From NCBI GenBank assembly GCA_937995875.1, contig CALKIW010000041.1, positions 1 to 33,297 of the forward strand: 33,297 nucleotides of DNA, read 5' to 3'. The DNA is from an uncultured Bacteroidales bacterium (lineage in GTDB: Bacteria; Bacteroidota; Bacteroidia; Bacteroidales; Bacteroidaceae). Shown here piece by piece: positions 1-8,124 of this stretch (position 1 is its first letter; every line of letters starts with the position of its first letter). The position numbers were made by a program, and so were the translations under genes. Below the pieces are notes generated by a model. It was not told the DNA's origin and searched no databases. It worked only from the letters and a program-made list of their open reading frames with translations.

Positions 1-14
1 GCCTCTTTTTGATT

Positions 15-52
15 AGGTCCCCGATGACACATCTGTCGTCGGGGACCTTTTT
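15..52 (+). terminator. Intrinsic terminator of a gene left of the window
   Basis: A 14-bp stem (15-28 with 35-48, one G:T wobble) with a short loop is followed directly by a run of T on the plus strand (48-52). This is a standard rho-independent terminator for a plus-strand gene ending before the window. The minus strand has no T run directly after the stem. Confidence 0.75.
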
Positions 53-166
53 CATTGTCTATATTTTGTGACAATATTTTTTCTTGCGTTATTTGTTAGT
101 GTGATAGACGGCAAATGTTGGATACTTACGGAAATTTAAACATTTCTACACCCAAATGCCAATTTT

Positions 167-660
167 TCAAACACGTTTTGTAATTTTGCACTTACTGGTT
201 GACTCTACGAGTTTTATCTTTAAATCTGCGTTAAGCGATTCAAGGCCATTATTGGTATTTGGTATTTTCAACTCAGGATAATCATACCAAGTCCATAACC
301 ACGGCATATTCCTTTTTAGACTTAAAAAGGCACTGCGCAAAGTTTTGTGGGTATAGTGTGACTTGCCGTCTTCTGTAGTTGTACGTTCCTTTAAGAAACT
401 CTCCCATTTAGTGTGCCATTCTTCTCAAGCCCCAACGAAGGATTCTTTGTCTGTATGGCATAGATACGCCGTATTCTTCAGATAGGTCATTGATAGTCAA
501 ATTCCCCTTAGAATAACGGCTATTCACTATATCATTTGTCAGGCGTTTATGCCCTATAAAAGAACGTTTACAGGACTTACAATACCAACGTTGGGAACCG
601 TTCGAATGACCACGTTTTATAGTCAATTTTGAACCACAATAAAAGCAGATTTTTTGTCAT
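167..660 (-). pseudogene. Internally deleted, frameshifted IS transposase remnant
   Basis: The 5' part encodes a CxxC...CxxC zinc ribbon (CFYCGSK, then WYCKSCKRSF) and a helix-turn-helix (NDLSEEYGVS). The 3' part encodes a transposase C-terminus (HTKWESFLKERTT, LSLKRNMPWLWTWYD, IPNTNNGLESLN). Both match the ends of a Bacteroidota family of zinc-ribbon DDE transposases that I recall as being near 300 residues or more; only about 165 codons remain, so the catalytic core is deleted, with the join near 460-475. The ATG at 660-658 is out of frame with the zinc ribbon because of a run of six A; five would restore MTKICFYCG. After the join the C-terminal frame has a TGA at 427-425, and the tail is divergent before the stop at 169-167. 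A promoter-like box lies just upstream. The element is dead. The exact IS family is uncertain; an IS256-like zinc-binding variant is my best guess. Confidence 0.8.
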
Positions 661-675
661 AAAAAAATAAATGGT

Positions 676-706
676 ACAAAGATAATGACTATTAATGAGT
701 TACAAG
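676..706 (-). promoter_or_regulatory. Promoter-like element of the IS remnant
   Basis: Read on the minus strand, 684-676 is TATCTTTGT, a full match to the Bacteroidota -7 consensus TAnnTTTGY. A weak -33-like CTTG lies at 706-703 with an 18-bp spacer. It sits just upstream of the remnant's ATG at 660. Confidence 0.4.
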
Positions 707-869
707 GATTTTAAGCACATTTTGTCATATAATCTAATATTTGAGTGGGCAACACAAGAGTTGCCAAGGTACGTAACATTTTTTTTCCATGATGTGAAGG
801 TCGGAATTATCAAGGAAAATTTCTATTGAGCCTGAAAGACGGCTAATATTGGATGATTACAAAATAGGA

Positions 870-970
870 ATCGCCGTATGCGGAACCGCATGTACGGTGG
901 TGTGAGAGGTCGGTGAACACGAAAATAGGAGATAAACACCTATGATTAGTGTTTATCTCCTACTTGATTT
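870..970 (+). ncRNA. Orphan 3' end of a group II intron (domains V and VI)
   Basis: 870-901 folds like intron domain V: a 10-bp lower helix (870-879 with 892-901, including G:T pairs), a two-base bulge on the 3' strand (890-891), and a short upper helix capped by GAAC (883-886). The next bases read GTGTGAGAGG, a string I associate with the domain V-VI junction of bacterial group II introns. A domain VI-like hairpin follows with a perfect 14-bp stem (926-939 with 949-962), ending in CTCCTACTTGAT, close to the usual CTCCTACTCGAT 3' end. No reverse transcriptase and no domains I-IV can be seen upstream; the IS remnant starts only about 200 bp away. I infer a truncated intron inserted on the plus strand. 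The domain VI hairpin may now also serve as a terminator for the minus-strand permease gene. Confidence 0.55.
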
Positions 971-975
971 GGGAT

Positions 976-1006
976 GCTGCACGAGGACGAATGTGGCTCG
1001 TGCAGC
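976..1006 (-). terminator. Hairpin downstream of the permease gene
   Basis: A perfect 10-bp inverted repeat (976-985 with 997-1006) with an 11-nt loop lies about 35 bp after the stop codon of the minus-strand permease gene. It has no T run after it, as is common in Bacteroidota, so it is a probable but weak terminator. The 14-bp stem at 926-962 follows it and is trailed by TTTTC on the minus strand. Confidence 0.5.
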
Positions 1007-1039
1007 TGTTAGGGTATTGTGAACACAGTACTTATCGGG

Positions 1040-2362
1040 TTATACGGCAATGTCTTTGTTTACGTTCTTGTGTCCCCAAACGGCATAGAACAGCATGTAG
1101 CACATTCCGATGAGTGGCACCACGTAGGAGAACATATAACCCGTGTGGTCGGCAACAGAGTTTTGGATGAGTGGCAGAATACCACCGCCGACAACCATTG
1201 TCATAAAGATTCCACTGGCTTGAGCGGTGTATTTGCCCAGTCCCTCTGTGGCCAGATTGAAGATGCAGCTCCACATCACAGAGGTGCAGAGGCCACAAAG
1301 CACAAGCAGAATGGCACTCAGGGGAAGTGTCGTCATTTCAAATCCAGAGCCGTTGAACACGGGCATGGAGCCGGTAACGGTCTTAGGGAGGAAGATTGCG
1401 CAAAGAATGAGCGTGATGCCTATGCAGTTGGTTACTGTCATCATGACACGGCTTGACACCTTGGAGGCAATAAGTCCGGCCACAAAACGACCGATAAGCA
1501 TCAGCAACCAATACGTTCCGGCCGCAAATCCACCAATGGTTGCAGCTGTGGTGATGTTGAGTCCGGCTCCGGCCTGCGTGGTGTCAGAGAGGAAGAAGTT
1601 CAGCGTTCCGGGAATACCAACCTCTGTGCCCACATAGACAAAGATGGCAATAACACCCAATGTGAAGTGACGGAAGGCAAAAGGAGAACGCTCGTACACG
1701 GTGTCTTTGTTTTCCTCGCCCTCAGGATCGGCAATGGGAATGTAGCTTAGAATGAGGAATGTCACTGCGAAAATGGCCATGGCGAGATATAGAACGATAT
1801 TAACGTCGGTGATGGCCGTGTCTTTGGTGACAATGCCGATGAGCGCACCTACGAACATTGGGGTGAGCGTGCCCATGAAAGAGTTAAGGGTGCCACCAAT
1901 CTGAAGCAGCTGGTTGCCCTTGTTGCCACCACCGCCGAGAAGATTAAGCATAGGATTAACAACGGTGTTGAGCATACAAACGGAAATACCGGCAACGAAA
2001 GCACCGAGCAAATACACGTAAAAGTTGGCGGGAAGTCCTGCTATGAGGCTGTGGGTAAGCACTTGCCCGGACAGAAATTGGATAAATACGCCGAAGAAAC
2101 CGAAAGCAACTGCGACGAGTGCTGTTTTCTTATAACCAATTCTTGAAAGCATTTTCCCGGAGGGAATACCCATGAACAGATAAGCGAGGAAATTCATCAT
2201 GTTCCCAAGCATACCCAGCGTGTTGCTGCCTTGCAGGGCCGGTTGGTTTTTCCAAATAACCCCGATGGGGGCGGCAAGGTTTGTTACGAACGCTATCATT
2301 CCAAAGAGGAAGATCATGGCCACAATGGCAATGGAGCGAGATTTTTGATTAGAGTTTTGCAT
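1040..2362 (-). CDS. MFS sugar permease, FucP-like
   Basis: This 440-residue protein of the major facilitator superfamily has about 12 hydrophobic segments. The SGKMLSRIGYKKTALVA loop after the second helix is the motif-A-like element, and a charged central loop (PEGEENKDTVYERSPF, about residues 213-228) separates two six-helix halves. The sequence style (NLAAPIGVIWKNQ at the start, VGTEVGIPGTLNFFLSD in helix 7, GKYTAQASGIFMTMVVGGGILP in helix 10-11) resembles the fucose/glucose/galactose:H+ symporter group. It should act in the inner membrane as a proton-coupled sugar importer. The substrate cannot be read from the sequence and no catabolic gene is adjacent. It is monocistronic, with 126 bp separating it from the upstream operon and hairpins after its stop. 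Confidence 0.85.
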   Translation of the reverse strand: MQNSNQKSRSIAIVAMIFLFGMIAFVTNLAAPIGVIWKNQPALQGSNTLGMLGNMMNFLAYLFMGIPSGKMLSRIGYKKTALVAVAFGFFGVFIQFLSGQVLTHSLIAGLPANFYVYLLGAFVAGISVCMLNTVVNPMLNLLGGGGNKGNQLLQIGGTLNSFMGTLTPMFVGALIGIVTKDTAITDVNIVLYLAMAIFAVTFLILSYIPIADPEGEENKDTVYERSPFAFRHFTLGVIAIFVYVGTEVGIPGTLNFFLSDTTQAGAGLNITTAATIGGFAAGTYWLLMLIGRFVAGLIASKVSSRVMMTVTNCIGITLILCAIFLPKTVTGSMPVFNGSGFEMTTLPLSAILLVLCGLCTSVMWSCIFNLATEGLGKYTAQASGIFMTMVVGGGILPLIQNSVADHTGYMFSYVVPLIGMCYMLFYAVWGHKNVNKDIAV

Positions 2363-2488
2363 TTTTATTATAGATTTTTAGTTATTATAGATTTCAGAAA
2401 TAGGCTCTACAAGTGTCCGAAACTGTTCCCGTAGACATCCGAGATAGTCTATGAAACGGGCAAACAGAATGCGGAAAAGGATAAATGG

Positions 2489-2743
2489 TTAAGGAAGCCG
2501 ACCTATCAGGAGCAGACTGAAACACCGTTTGTACTCCTTTACCATCTCTTCGTGTCGCTCTTTTTTGTAGTTTTCTTGAAACACCTTGGTAAGCGAGAAG
2601 CGGGGATATATTTCTTCGTAATGATCAAGCATGGCCAATTTAAAAGCCTTCGAATCGTTGGGATCCACATGTGCGTTCATCAGTACGCGCATGGCAAAGT
2701 CACGGAAGAATTCGGTAACGTCTTCTTTCATTTTATCTTTCAT
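2489..2743 (-). CDS. Conserved small protein translationally coupled to queG
   Basis: I do not recognise a family for this 84-residue protein. Its ATG overlaps the queG stop in an ATGA (2743-2740), which implies translational coupling and is the main reason to accept it. It is rich in charged residues (KDKMKEDVTEFFRDF, ENYKKERHEEMVKEYKR), is likely all-helical, and has no signal peptide or convincing membrane span. It is the last gene of the deacetylase-queG operon. A role linked to QueG is only a guess from position. Confidence 0.65.
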   Translation of the reverse strand: MKDKMKEDVTEFFRDFAMRVLMNAHVDPNDSKAFKLAMLDHYEEIYPRFSLTKVFQENYKKERHEEMVKEYKRCFSLLLIGRLP

Positions 2744-3678
2744 GGCTCAAAATTACTAAAAAGATTGGAGATGTTTCGCATTAAACCTTTATATTTCACC
2801 CTTTTGACGGCTGATCCTTTGAACAGTCTACGATAATCTTCAACAGAAAGCTGTTTCCATTTATCACGGGTCATGTTCAAGAGTTCCTCTCCGGGTTGAA
2901 ACTCCGGAGTGTGGTTAGGCTCCGCAAAGCGATTCCAAGGACATATTTGCTGGCAGCGGTCACATCCGTAGATGACGTTTCCCATGTGTTTCTTCGCTTC
3001 TTGGCTTAACTCTTGTCGGTTTTCTATGGTTTGATAGGAGAGGCAAAGCTGTGCATCGAACTTGCGGGAAGTGCTCAGCGCGTGGGTGGGACAATGGTCT
3101 ATGCACTTCGTACATTTGCCGCAGCGGTTGGGGATGGGATGGTCGTATTCGGTCTCAAAGTCCAAAAACAGCTCCCCTAAGAAAAACATGCTACCGGCAT
3201 GGGGAATGATGAGTTGTCGGTTTTTGCCCACCCAGCCCAGTCCTGCCTGTTCGGCCCAATACCTTTCCAGCACGGGACCGCTATCCACAAAGACACGGTA
3301 GTTGGCAGTTTTCACGTTTTCTTCTCCATAGATGGCAGCGGCCAGCTGGTGGAGTTTCTGCTTCACCACATCGTGATAGTCAAGTCCCAATGCGTAGGCA
3401 GCAATTTGCGGCTCATCCGACGGCAATGTTTTCTGTGGCGCATAACTCATGGCTACCGATACGATAGACTTCAATCCGTCCATCAGCAAACGGGGATCAA
3501 GGCGTTTGTCCAGATAATTGTTCATCCATTCCATGTCGGCATTCATCCCTTCAGCAAGCCAGTATCGCAAGTGGGTTTCTTCCTCTTGCGATACGCGGGT
3601 CGCCTTAGCAATGCCGCAAGTAAAAAAGCCAAGACGCTTGGACTCGGCTTTAATATCATTCGAATGTTTTAAATTCAT
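2740..3678 (-). CDS. queG: Epoxyqueuosine reductase
   Basis: QueG catalyses the last step of queuosine synthesis, reducing epoxyqueuosine to queuosine in the anticodon of tRNAs for Asp, Asn, His and Tyr, using cobalamin and two [4Fe-4S] clusters. The 312-residue protein has the DUF1730-type N-terminal part, the segment VDSGPVLERYWAEQAGLGWVG with the conserved acid Asp132, a first cluster motif CxxCxxCxxxCP (Cys186, 189, 192, 196) and a second cluster motif CDRCQQICPWN (Cys239, 242, 246). It lacks the extra C-terminal HEAT repeats found in some homologues and has the shorter length usual in Bacteroidota. Its 5' end overlaps the deacetylase gene by 23 bp and its 3' end overlaps the 84-residue gene by 4 bp, so all three are one operon. 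It is cytoplasmic. Confidence 0.95.
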   Translation of the reverse strand: MNLKHSNDIKAESKRLGFFTCGIAKATRVSQEEETHLRYWLAEGMNADMEWMNNYLDKRLDPRLLMDGLKSIVSVAMSYAPQKTLPSDEPQIAAYALGLDYHDVVKQKLHQLAAAIYGEENVKTANYRVFVDSGPVLERYWAEQAGLGWVGKNRQLIIPHAGSMFFLGELFLDFETEYDHPIPNRCGKCTKCIDHCPTHALSTSRKFDAQLCLSYQTIENRQELSQEAKKHMGNVIYGCDRCQQICPWNRFAEPNHTPEFQPGEELLNMTRDKWKQLSVEDYRRLFKGSAVKRVKYKGLMRNISNLFSNFEP

Positions 3679-4267
3679 ATCCTTGTTCCTTAAGCCATTG
3701 CAGTGCTTCGGGTAGGGCTGTTTTCAGTTTGTCTATGCTTTTTACCGAGTCATGGAAAGTGATGATAGAGCCGTTGCGCGCGTATTTTTTCACGTTTCTC
3801 ACCACATCCTTGGCCGTGAGCCATTTAGAGTAGTCGCGCGTGACCAGATCCCACATCACAATCGTGTATTTTCTTTGCAGCCACCAATATTCTGAATGTC
3901 GCATCCAGCCGTGAGGCGGCCGGAACAGATGGCTCTTGATGAGTTCGTTGGCCTGTGCGGTGTTAGCGGCATAAGAAAGGGTCCAATGCTTGAAGGCACC
4001 CATGTGGTTAAAGGTGTGGTTGCCCACCTGATGGCCTTCCGCCACGATTTGATTGTACAAATCATGATAGCGCATCACATTTTCGCCTACCATAAAGAAA
4101 GTGGCTTTGGCTTCATATTCACGCAATGTTTTAAGAATGAACGGCGTGGAGGAGGGGATGGGACCGTCGTCGAACGTGAGATACACTGCGTGTTCATTGG
4201 GGTCCATGCGCCATAGGGCTGCGGGATACAGCCATCTCAGCCATTTTGCCGGTTGTTCTATAAGCAT
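3656..4267 (-). CDS. Polysaccharide deacetylase family protein (NodB domain)
   Basis: The 203-residue protein is a single NodB homology domain (carbohydrate esterase 4). The motifs appear in order: TFDDGP (31-36, catalytic base and a metal ligand), NHTFNH (83-88, metal-binding histidines), RPPHG (116-120), MWD (138-140) and ITFHDS (169-174, catalytic histidine). It has all the residues needed for metal-dependent N- or O-deacetylation of a polysaccharide. There is no clear signal peptide: the start WLRWLYPAALW is only mildly hydrophobic and could be a membrane anchor. It is the first gene of the operon with queG. I see no functional link between the two beyond co-transcription. The substrate is unknown. 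Confidence 0.9.
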   Translation of the reverse strand: MLIEQPAKWLRWLYPAALWRMDPNEHAVYLTFDDGPIPSSTPFILKTLREYEAKATFFMVGENVMRYHDLYNQIVAEGHQVGNHTFNHMGAFKHWTLSYAANTAQANELIKSHLFRPPHGWMRHSEYWWLQRKYTIVMWDLVTRDYSKWLTAKDVVRNVKKYARNGSIITFHDSVKSIDKLKTALPEALQWLKEQGYEFKTFE

Positions 4268-4450
4268 AATGTGGAATGAGGATTAGGTGGTGATAAATTC
4301 GGAATCATGACAAACTGTTCGGGTGGTTACCATTTTGTTCTGCTCCTAAAAAAGAATTTGGACATGATGACCATTCTCTTCCGCAGGCTTTTTGCAGGTC
4401 CGCTCTTGGGAAAGAAAGGTCAGGATGTCCAAATTCTCATCGTTCATTGC

Positions 4451-7400
4451 TTAGTTCTCAGCATTTCTGCCACCCTTAGCCAGATACAACTGATAGAACT
4501 TGTCTACCTGTTCTTTTTGCTTTTTGCTCAGTTGATTGTCCACCATTTCGGTAATGTCACTAATGTGCGACATGATTGACAGTTGCACCATACAGTCGCG
4601 CTGCGCTCCTTGGAATCTTGAGCCATTCAGAGAGAGATAATAGGTCGCGTACTGACTGGCTTCCTTCCAAACGTCTTGGATAACCTTCAGCGCTTTCTGC
4701 TTTTGTCCGAGCAGGGCGTAAGCCTTGGCAAAGTCGGCGCCACCACTCATATAGTTCATCGGCACATTGTAGGTCGGAATCACCTTTTCAGCCTTTTGCA
4801 ATGCTTTCTGAGCCTTATCCGGCTTCTGTTCAGCGATGAGATACAGCGCGAGTTGGCCAAACAGGCGACGATGCGTGTAACACATCCGCATGGTAGTTTC
4901 GTCGAGATACAGTCCCTTGGTGTCGAGCCCGCCATAGCGATACCTGTTCATCAGGTTGTTGTAGGTCTTTTCCGAGTCGAAATTCTTGGCTCCGGGTCGG
5001 TTGGTGAGGAAAGGTGTGATGCGGTTGGCAAGTCCTTCCTGCACGAAGTTGTCTCCCAAATTCATATAATTGCTCTCGCCAACGGTCAGGGCGACGTAAA
5101 TGGGTCGTGTCCAATTACAGTTGGCAATCATTTCGAGCATCATCAAGTCTCCCTTGTAGAGCGCACGTTTTCCGGCGAGCGAGATAACCATTCGGTCGGG
5201 AATGGTGTCGCTTGCCATCATCATTCCACTCTTTTTCACGGCTTCCTTATCAATGGAAACGTAGAGCGTATCGGTGGGAATCATGTGCATGACTTCCTTA
5301 ACACTGCTCTCCTCAACGCCGAAGACGTGTGCCAAAGCACTGGTCTGTTCATCGGTGAAATCACCGCGCACCCAGTATTTCATGACATTGCTTACTTCGA
5401 AGGGATTGTCTCCAAATAGTTTTTTTGCAGTTTCGGCATCTTGCCTGTAGAACTCATCGAGCGTCTCTTTCATGCTTGGCATCACCTCCACATATTCGTT
5501 GGTGCCGGAGCAATAGTCGAGTCGGGGCCACGTAATCGGTACGGCAGGCGAGTCGTAGGCCGGGCGCTTCATCTGGTCGATATACCAGTCGGTCTGCAAG
5601 TAGGAGAGGTTGCAGACGCGTGTGTCGGTCCTGACGCCTTCCACATCTTGATTATACCAGAGCGGGAATGTGTCGTTATCGCCGTTGGTAAAGATAATGG
5701 GGTTGCCCTTATCCTGCAAAGTCATGAGATAGTTTTGGCCGAAATCGCGACAGGTGTAGCGATTCGAGCGGTCGTGGTCGTCCCACGTCTGGCTGGCCAT
5801 CTGTATCGGTACGAGCAGGCAGACATGCGCAACGATGGCCGTTGCAACGATGTTGTCGAGTTTCAGATATTTCTTCATCAGGTCGATGATGGCGGCCACT
5901 CCCATACCACACCAGATGGCAAAGGCATAGAACGAGCCGGCATAGGCATAGTCGCGCTCACGAGGCTGTACCGGCGACTGGTTGAGGTAGACCACGATGG
6001 CCAGTCCGGTCATGAAGAAAAGGAAGAACACCACCCAGAACTGCCGTATGCCGCGCCGGCCACGGAAAGCCTGCCAGAACAGACCGAGAAGACCAAGCAG
6101 CAGTGGCAGGCAATAGAACACGTTACGACCCTTGTTCTCTTTCAGGTCGTCGGGCAGTTTGCTCTGGTCGCCCAGACGGGCATTGTCGATGAAGGGTATG
6201 CCCGTAATCCAGTTGCCGTGTTCCAGTTCCCCATGTCCTTGGATGTCGTTTTGCCGGCCGGCAAAGTTCCACATAAAGTAGCGCCAGTACATGAAATTGC
6301 ACTGATAGGAGAGGAAGAATCTGATGTTTTCGAGTTGGGTTGGTATCTTGACCATGATAGGCTCTCCACAACGGTCATACGGCACCTGCGTACCCTCGAC
6401 ACCTCCCATCCATGCTTCGTAATCCTGCGTATGGCTCGCATCGTGCATACGTGGGAAGACCATGTTCTGGGCATAGACATATTTGTCTTTATGCGATACA
6501 ACGAAATAGGAGTCTTTCTCCTCAGGCGAGGCTTTTTCCTTGCGGCTGTAGATGGGTGCGCCCTGTTTCATCTTGGGTCGGCACATATTCCCGTCTTGCT
6601 CAAGAGCCACCTGCGAAGTATAGGCCTGTCCGTAAAGCAGCGGGCGATCGCCATACTGGTCGCGGCTCAGATAGCTGCCCAAAGTGAAGATGTCTTCGGG
6701 AGAATTCTGGTCCATTGGTGGGTTGGCCTCCGAACGAATGACGATGAGGGCATAACTGGAATAGCCAATCATGAGCATCAGCATACAGAGCAGAGCCGTG
6801 TTCTTGAATCGTGAGGTGACAACACGCACGGGCTTTTTGTTGATCACCCGTTTGTAGTTGAGCAGGAAGGCTGCAACGGCCAACACAATCGCTCCAATCA
6901 CCACTGCGCTCCAACCATATCCGTAGAACGGAATGCCGATAAGGCCGAAGGCCAGAAGGAACGAAATGTTTTCGCGACGAACGTTTTGGCCGATATAGCT
7001 TTCGTAGATACCCCACAGCACAGCAGCCACGAGCAACACAATATAGAGAATGAGTCCCGTATTGAACGGCATACCCAAGGTGTTCACGAAGAACAGTTCA
7101 AACCATCCGCCGACGGTGACGACACCCGGCACCACGCCATAAAGCACGGCGGCCACGATGACAAAAGAGATGAGCAGCGCCACGAGCGACCCTTTGGTTT
7201 CCACATCGGGGAATCGGCGATAACAGTACACAAGTACGATGGCCGGGATGCAGAGCAGGTTGAGCAGGTGGACACCGATGCTCAGTCCCATCATGTAGAA
7301 GATGAGCACCAGCCAGCGGTCGGCGTGAGGCTCATCGGCATGGTCTTCCCATTTCAGGATAAGCCAGAACACAATGGCTGTGAATGCCGATGAATAGGCA

Positions 7401-7840
7401 TACACCTCACCCTCTACGGCCGAGAACCAGAAGGTGTCGGAGAAGGTGTAGATCAGTGCACCCACCATTCCACTCGCCATGATGGCAATGGTTTTGTTGA
7501 GCGTCAGGCTGTCCCAATCTTTCACGATGAGTTTGCGGGTGAGGTGGGTGATGGTCCAGAAGAGGAACATGATGGTAGTTGCCGACAGCAGGGCACTCAT
7601 GGTGTTCACCATGCGCGCTACCTGAGACGGGTCGCTGACAAACTGGCTGAACAGGTTGGCCGTGAGCATGAAGAATGGTGCCCCTGGTGGGTGACCAACT
7701 TCAAGTTTGTATCCGGTAGCGATAAATTCGGGACAGTCCCAGAACGAGGCTGTCGGCTCAATGGTGCAACAATATACCACGGCGGCTATCAGAAATGCCA
7801 GCCAGCCCAGTATGTTGTCCACTAATCTGTACTGTTTCAT
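4451..7840 (-). CDS. DUF2723 family membrane protein, GT-C glycosyltransferase-like, with C-terminal TPR region
   Basis: The 1129-residue protein starts with the hallmark DUF2723 segment: IEPTASFWDCPEFI (27-40) and then EVGHPPGAPFF (47-57). The acids Glu28, Asp35 and Glu38 sit where GT-C enzymes place catalytic acids after the first membrane helix. About a dozen membrane segments follow, broken by a soluble insert near residues 370-560. The remaining ~450 residues are soluble and end in a TPR-like pair of helices (LALYLIAEQKPDKAQKAL, FAKAYALLGQKQKALKVI). DUF2723 proteins are related to protein O-mannosyltransferases, so a lipid-linked sugar transferase at the inner membrane with a periplasmic C-terminus is likely. 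It appears monocistronic, with its own -7 box. Confidence 0.85.
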   Translation of the reverse strand: MKQYRLVDNILGWLAFLIAAVVYCCTIEPTASFWDCPEFIATGYKLEVGHPPGAPFFMLTANLFSQFVSDPSQVARMVNTMSALLSATTIMFLFWTITHLTRKLIVKDWDSLTLNKTIAIMASGMVGALIYTFSDTFWFSAVEGEVYAYSSAFTAIVFWLILKWEDHADEPHADRWLVLIFYMMGLSIGVHLLNLLCIPAIVLVYCYRRFPDVETKGSLVALLISFVIVAAVLYGVVPGVVTVGGWFELFFVNTLGMPFNTGLILYIVLLVAAVLWGIYESYIGQNVRRENISFLLAFGLIGIPFYGYGWSAVVIGAIVLAVAAFLLNYKRVINKKPVRVVTSRFKNTALLCMLMLMIGYSSYALIVIRSEANPPMDQNSPEDIFTLGSYLSRDQYGDRPLLYGQAYTSQVALEQDGNMCRPKMKQGAPIYSRKEKASPEEKDSYFVVSHKDKYVYAQNMVFPRMHDASHTQDYEAWMGGVEGTQVPYDRCGEPIMVKIPTQLENIRFFLSYQCNFMYWRYFMWNFAGRQNDIQGHGELEHGNWITGIPFIDNARLGDQSKLPDDLKENKGRNVFYCLPLLLGLLGLFWQAFRGRRGIRQFWVVFFLFFMTGLAIVVYLNQSPVQPRERDYAYAGSFYAFAIWCGMGVAAIIDLMKKYLKLDNIVATAIVAHVCLLVPIQMASQTWDDHDRSNRYTCRDFGQNYLMTLQDKGNPIIFTNGDNDTFPLWYNQDVEGVRTDTRVCNLSYLQTDWYIDQMKRPAYDSPAVPITWPRLDYCSGTNEYVEVMPSMKETLDEFYRQDAETAKKLFGDNPFEVSNVMKYWVRGDFTDEQTSALAHVFGVEESSVKEVMHMIPTDTLYVSIDKEAVKKSGMMMASDTIPDRMVISLAGKRALYKGDLMMLEMIANCNWTRPIYVALTVGESNYMNLGDNFVQEGLANRITPFLTNRPGAKNFDSEKTYNNLMNRYRYGGLDTKGLYLDETTMRMCYTHRRLFGQLALYLIAEQKPDKAQKALQKAEKVIPTYNVPMNYMSGGADFAKAYALLGQKQKALKVIQDVWKEASQYATYYLSLNGSRFQGAQRDCMVQLSIMSHISDITEMVDNQLSKKQKEQVDKFYQLYLAKGGRNAEN

Positions 7841-7866
7841 GTATGTTCAAAAATAAATAATTGTAT

Positions 7867-7875
7867 GCAAAGATA
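7867..7875 (-). promoter_or_regulatory. -7 box of the DUF2723 gene
   Basis: On the minus strand this reads TATCTTTGC, a full match to the Bacteroidota -7 consensus, 27 bp before the ATG at 7840. I see no convincing TTTG at the expected -33 distance. Confidence 0.5.
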
Positions 7876-8124
7876 GCAAAAAGCGTATAGAGAACGCCTA
7901 AATGCCCGAAGTTTTTGAACTTTTAGGATATTATTTGTTTTTTTTATTAATATTGTCTTCGCTGTTTTCACAATCCGTTGAGCCGATAAAATCCATCGTT
8001 CCTTTTCTCCTCCGACAACCGTCCTGAGTTCGGGAAATATCGGTTGATGGAAAAACAAAAGGATCGGTTGGGGACTTTTAAGGTAGAATTTATACCGGAT
8101 TTTGCGTCGCCGCGTGTTCCTTTC

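Noticed and set aside
2405..2460. Imperfect hairpin between the permease gene and the queG operon
   Set aside because: Only about 5 plus 4 base pairs with a bulge can form and no T run follows, so it is too weak to call as a terminator.
5441..6814. 457-codon plus-strand open frame antisense to the DUF2723 gene
   Set aside because: It lies fully inside a well-supported gene, is His/Val/Arg-biased and has no recognisable domain; other antisense frames along this gene look the same.
7837..8058. 73-codon minus-strand open frame before the DUF2723 gene
   Set aside because: It covers the -7 box of that gene, has no resemblance to a known protein and no plausible initiation context.
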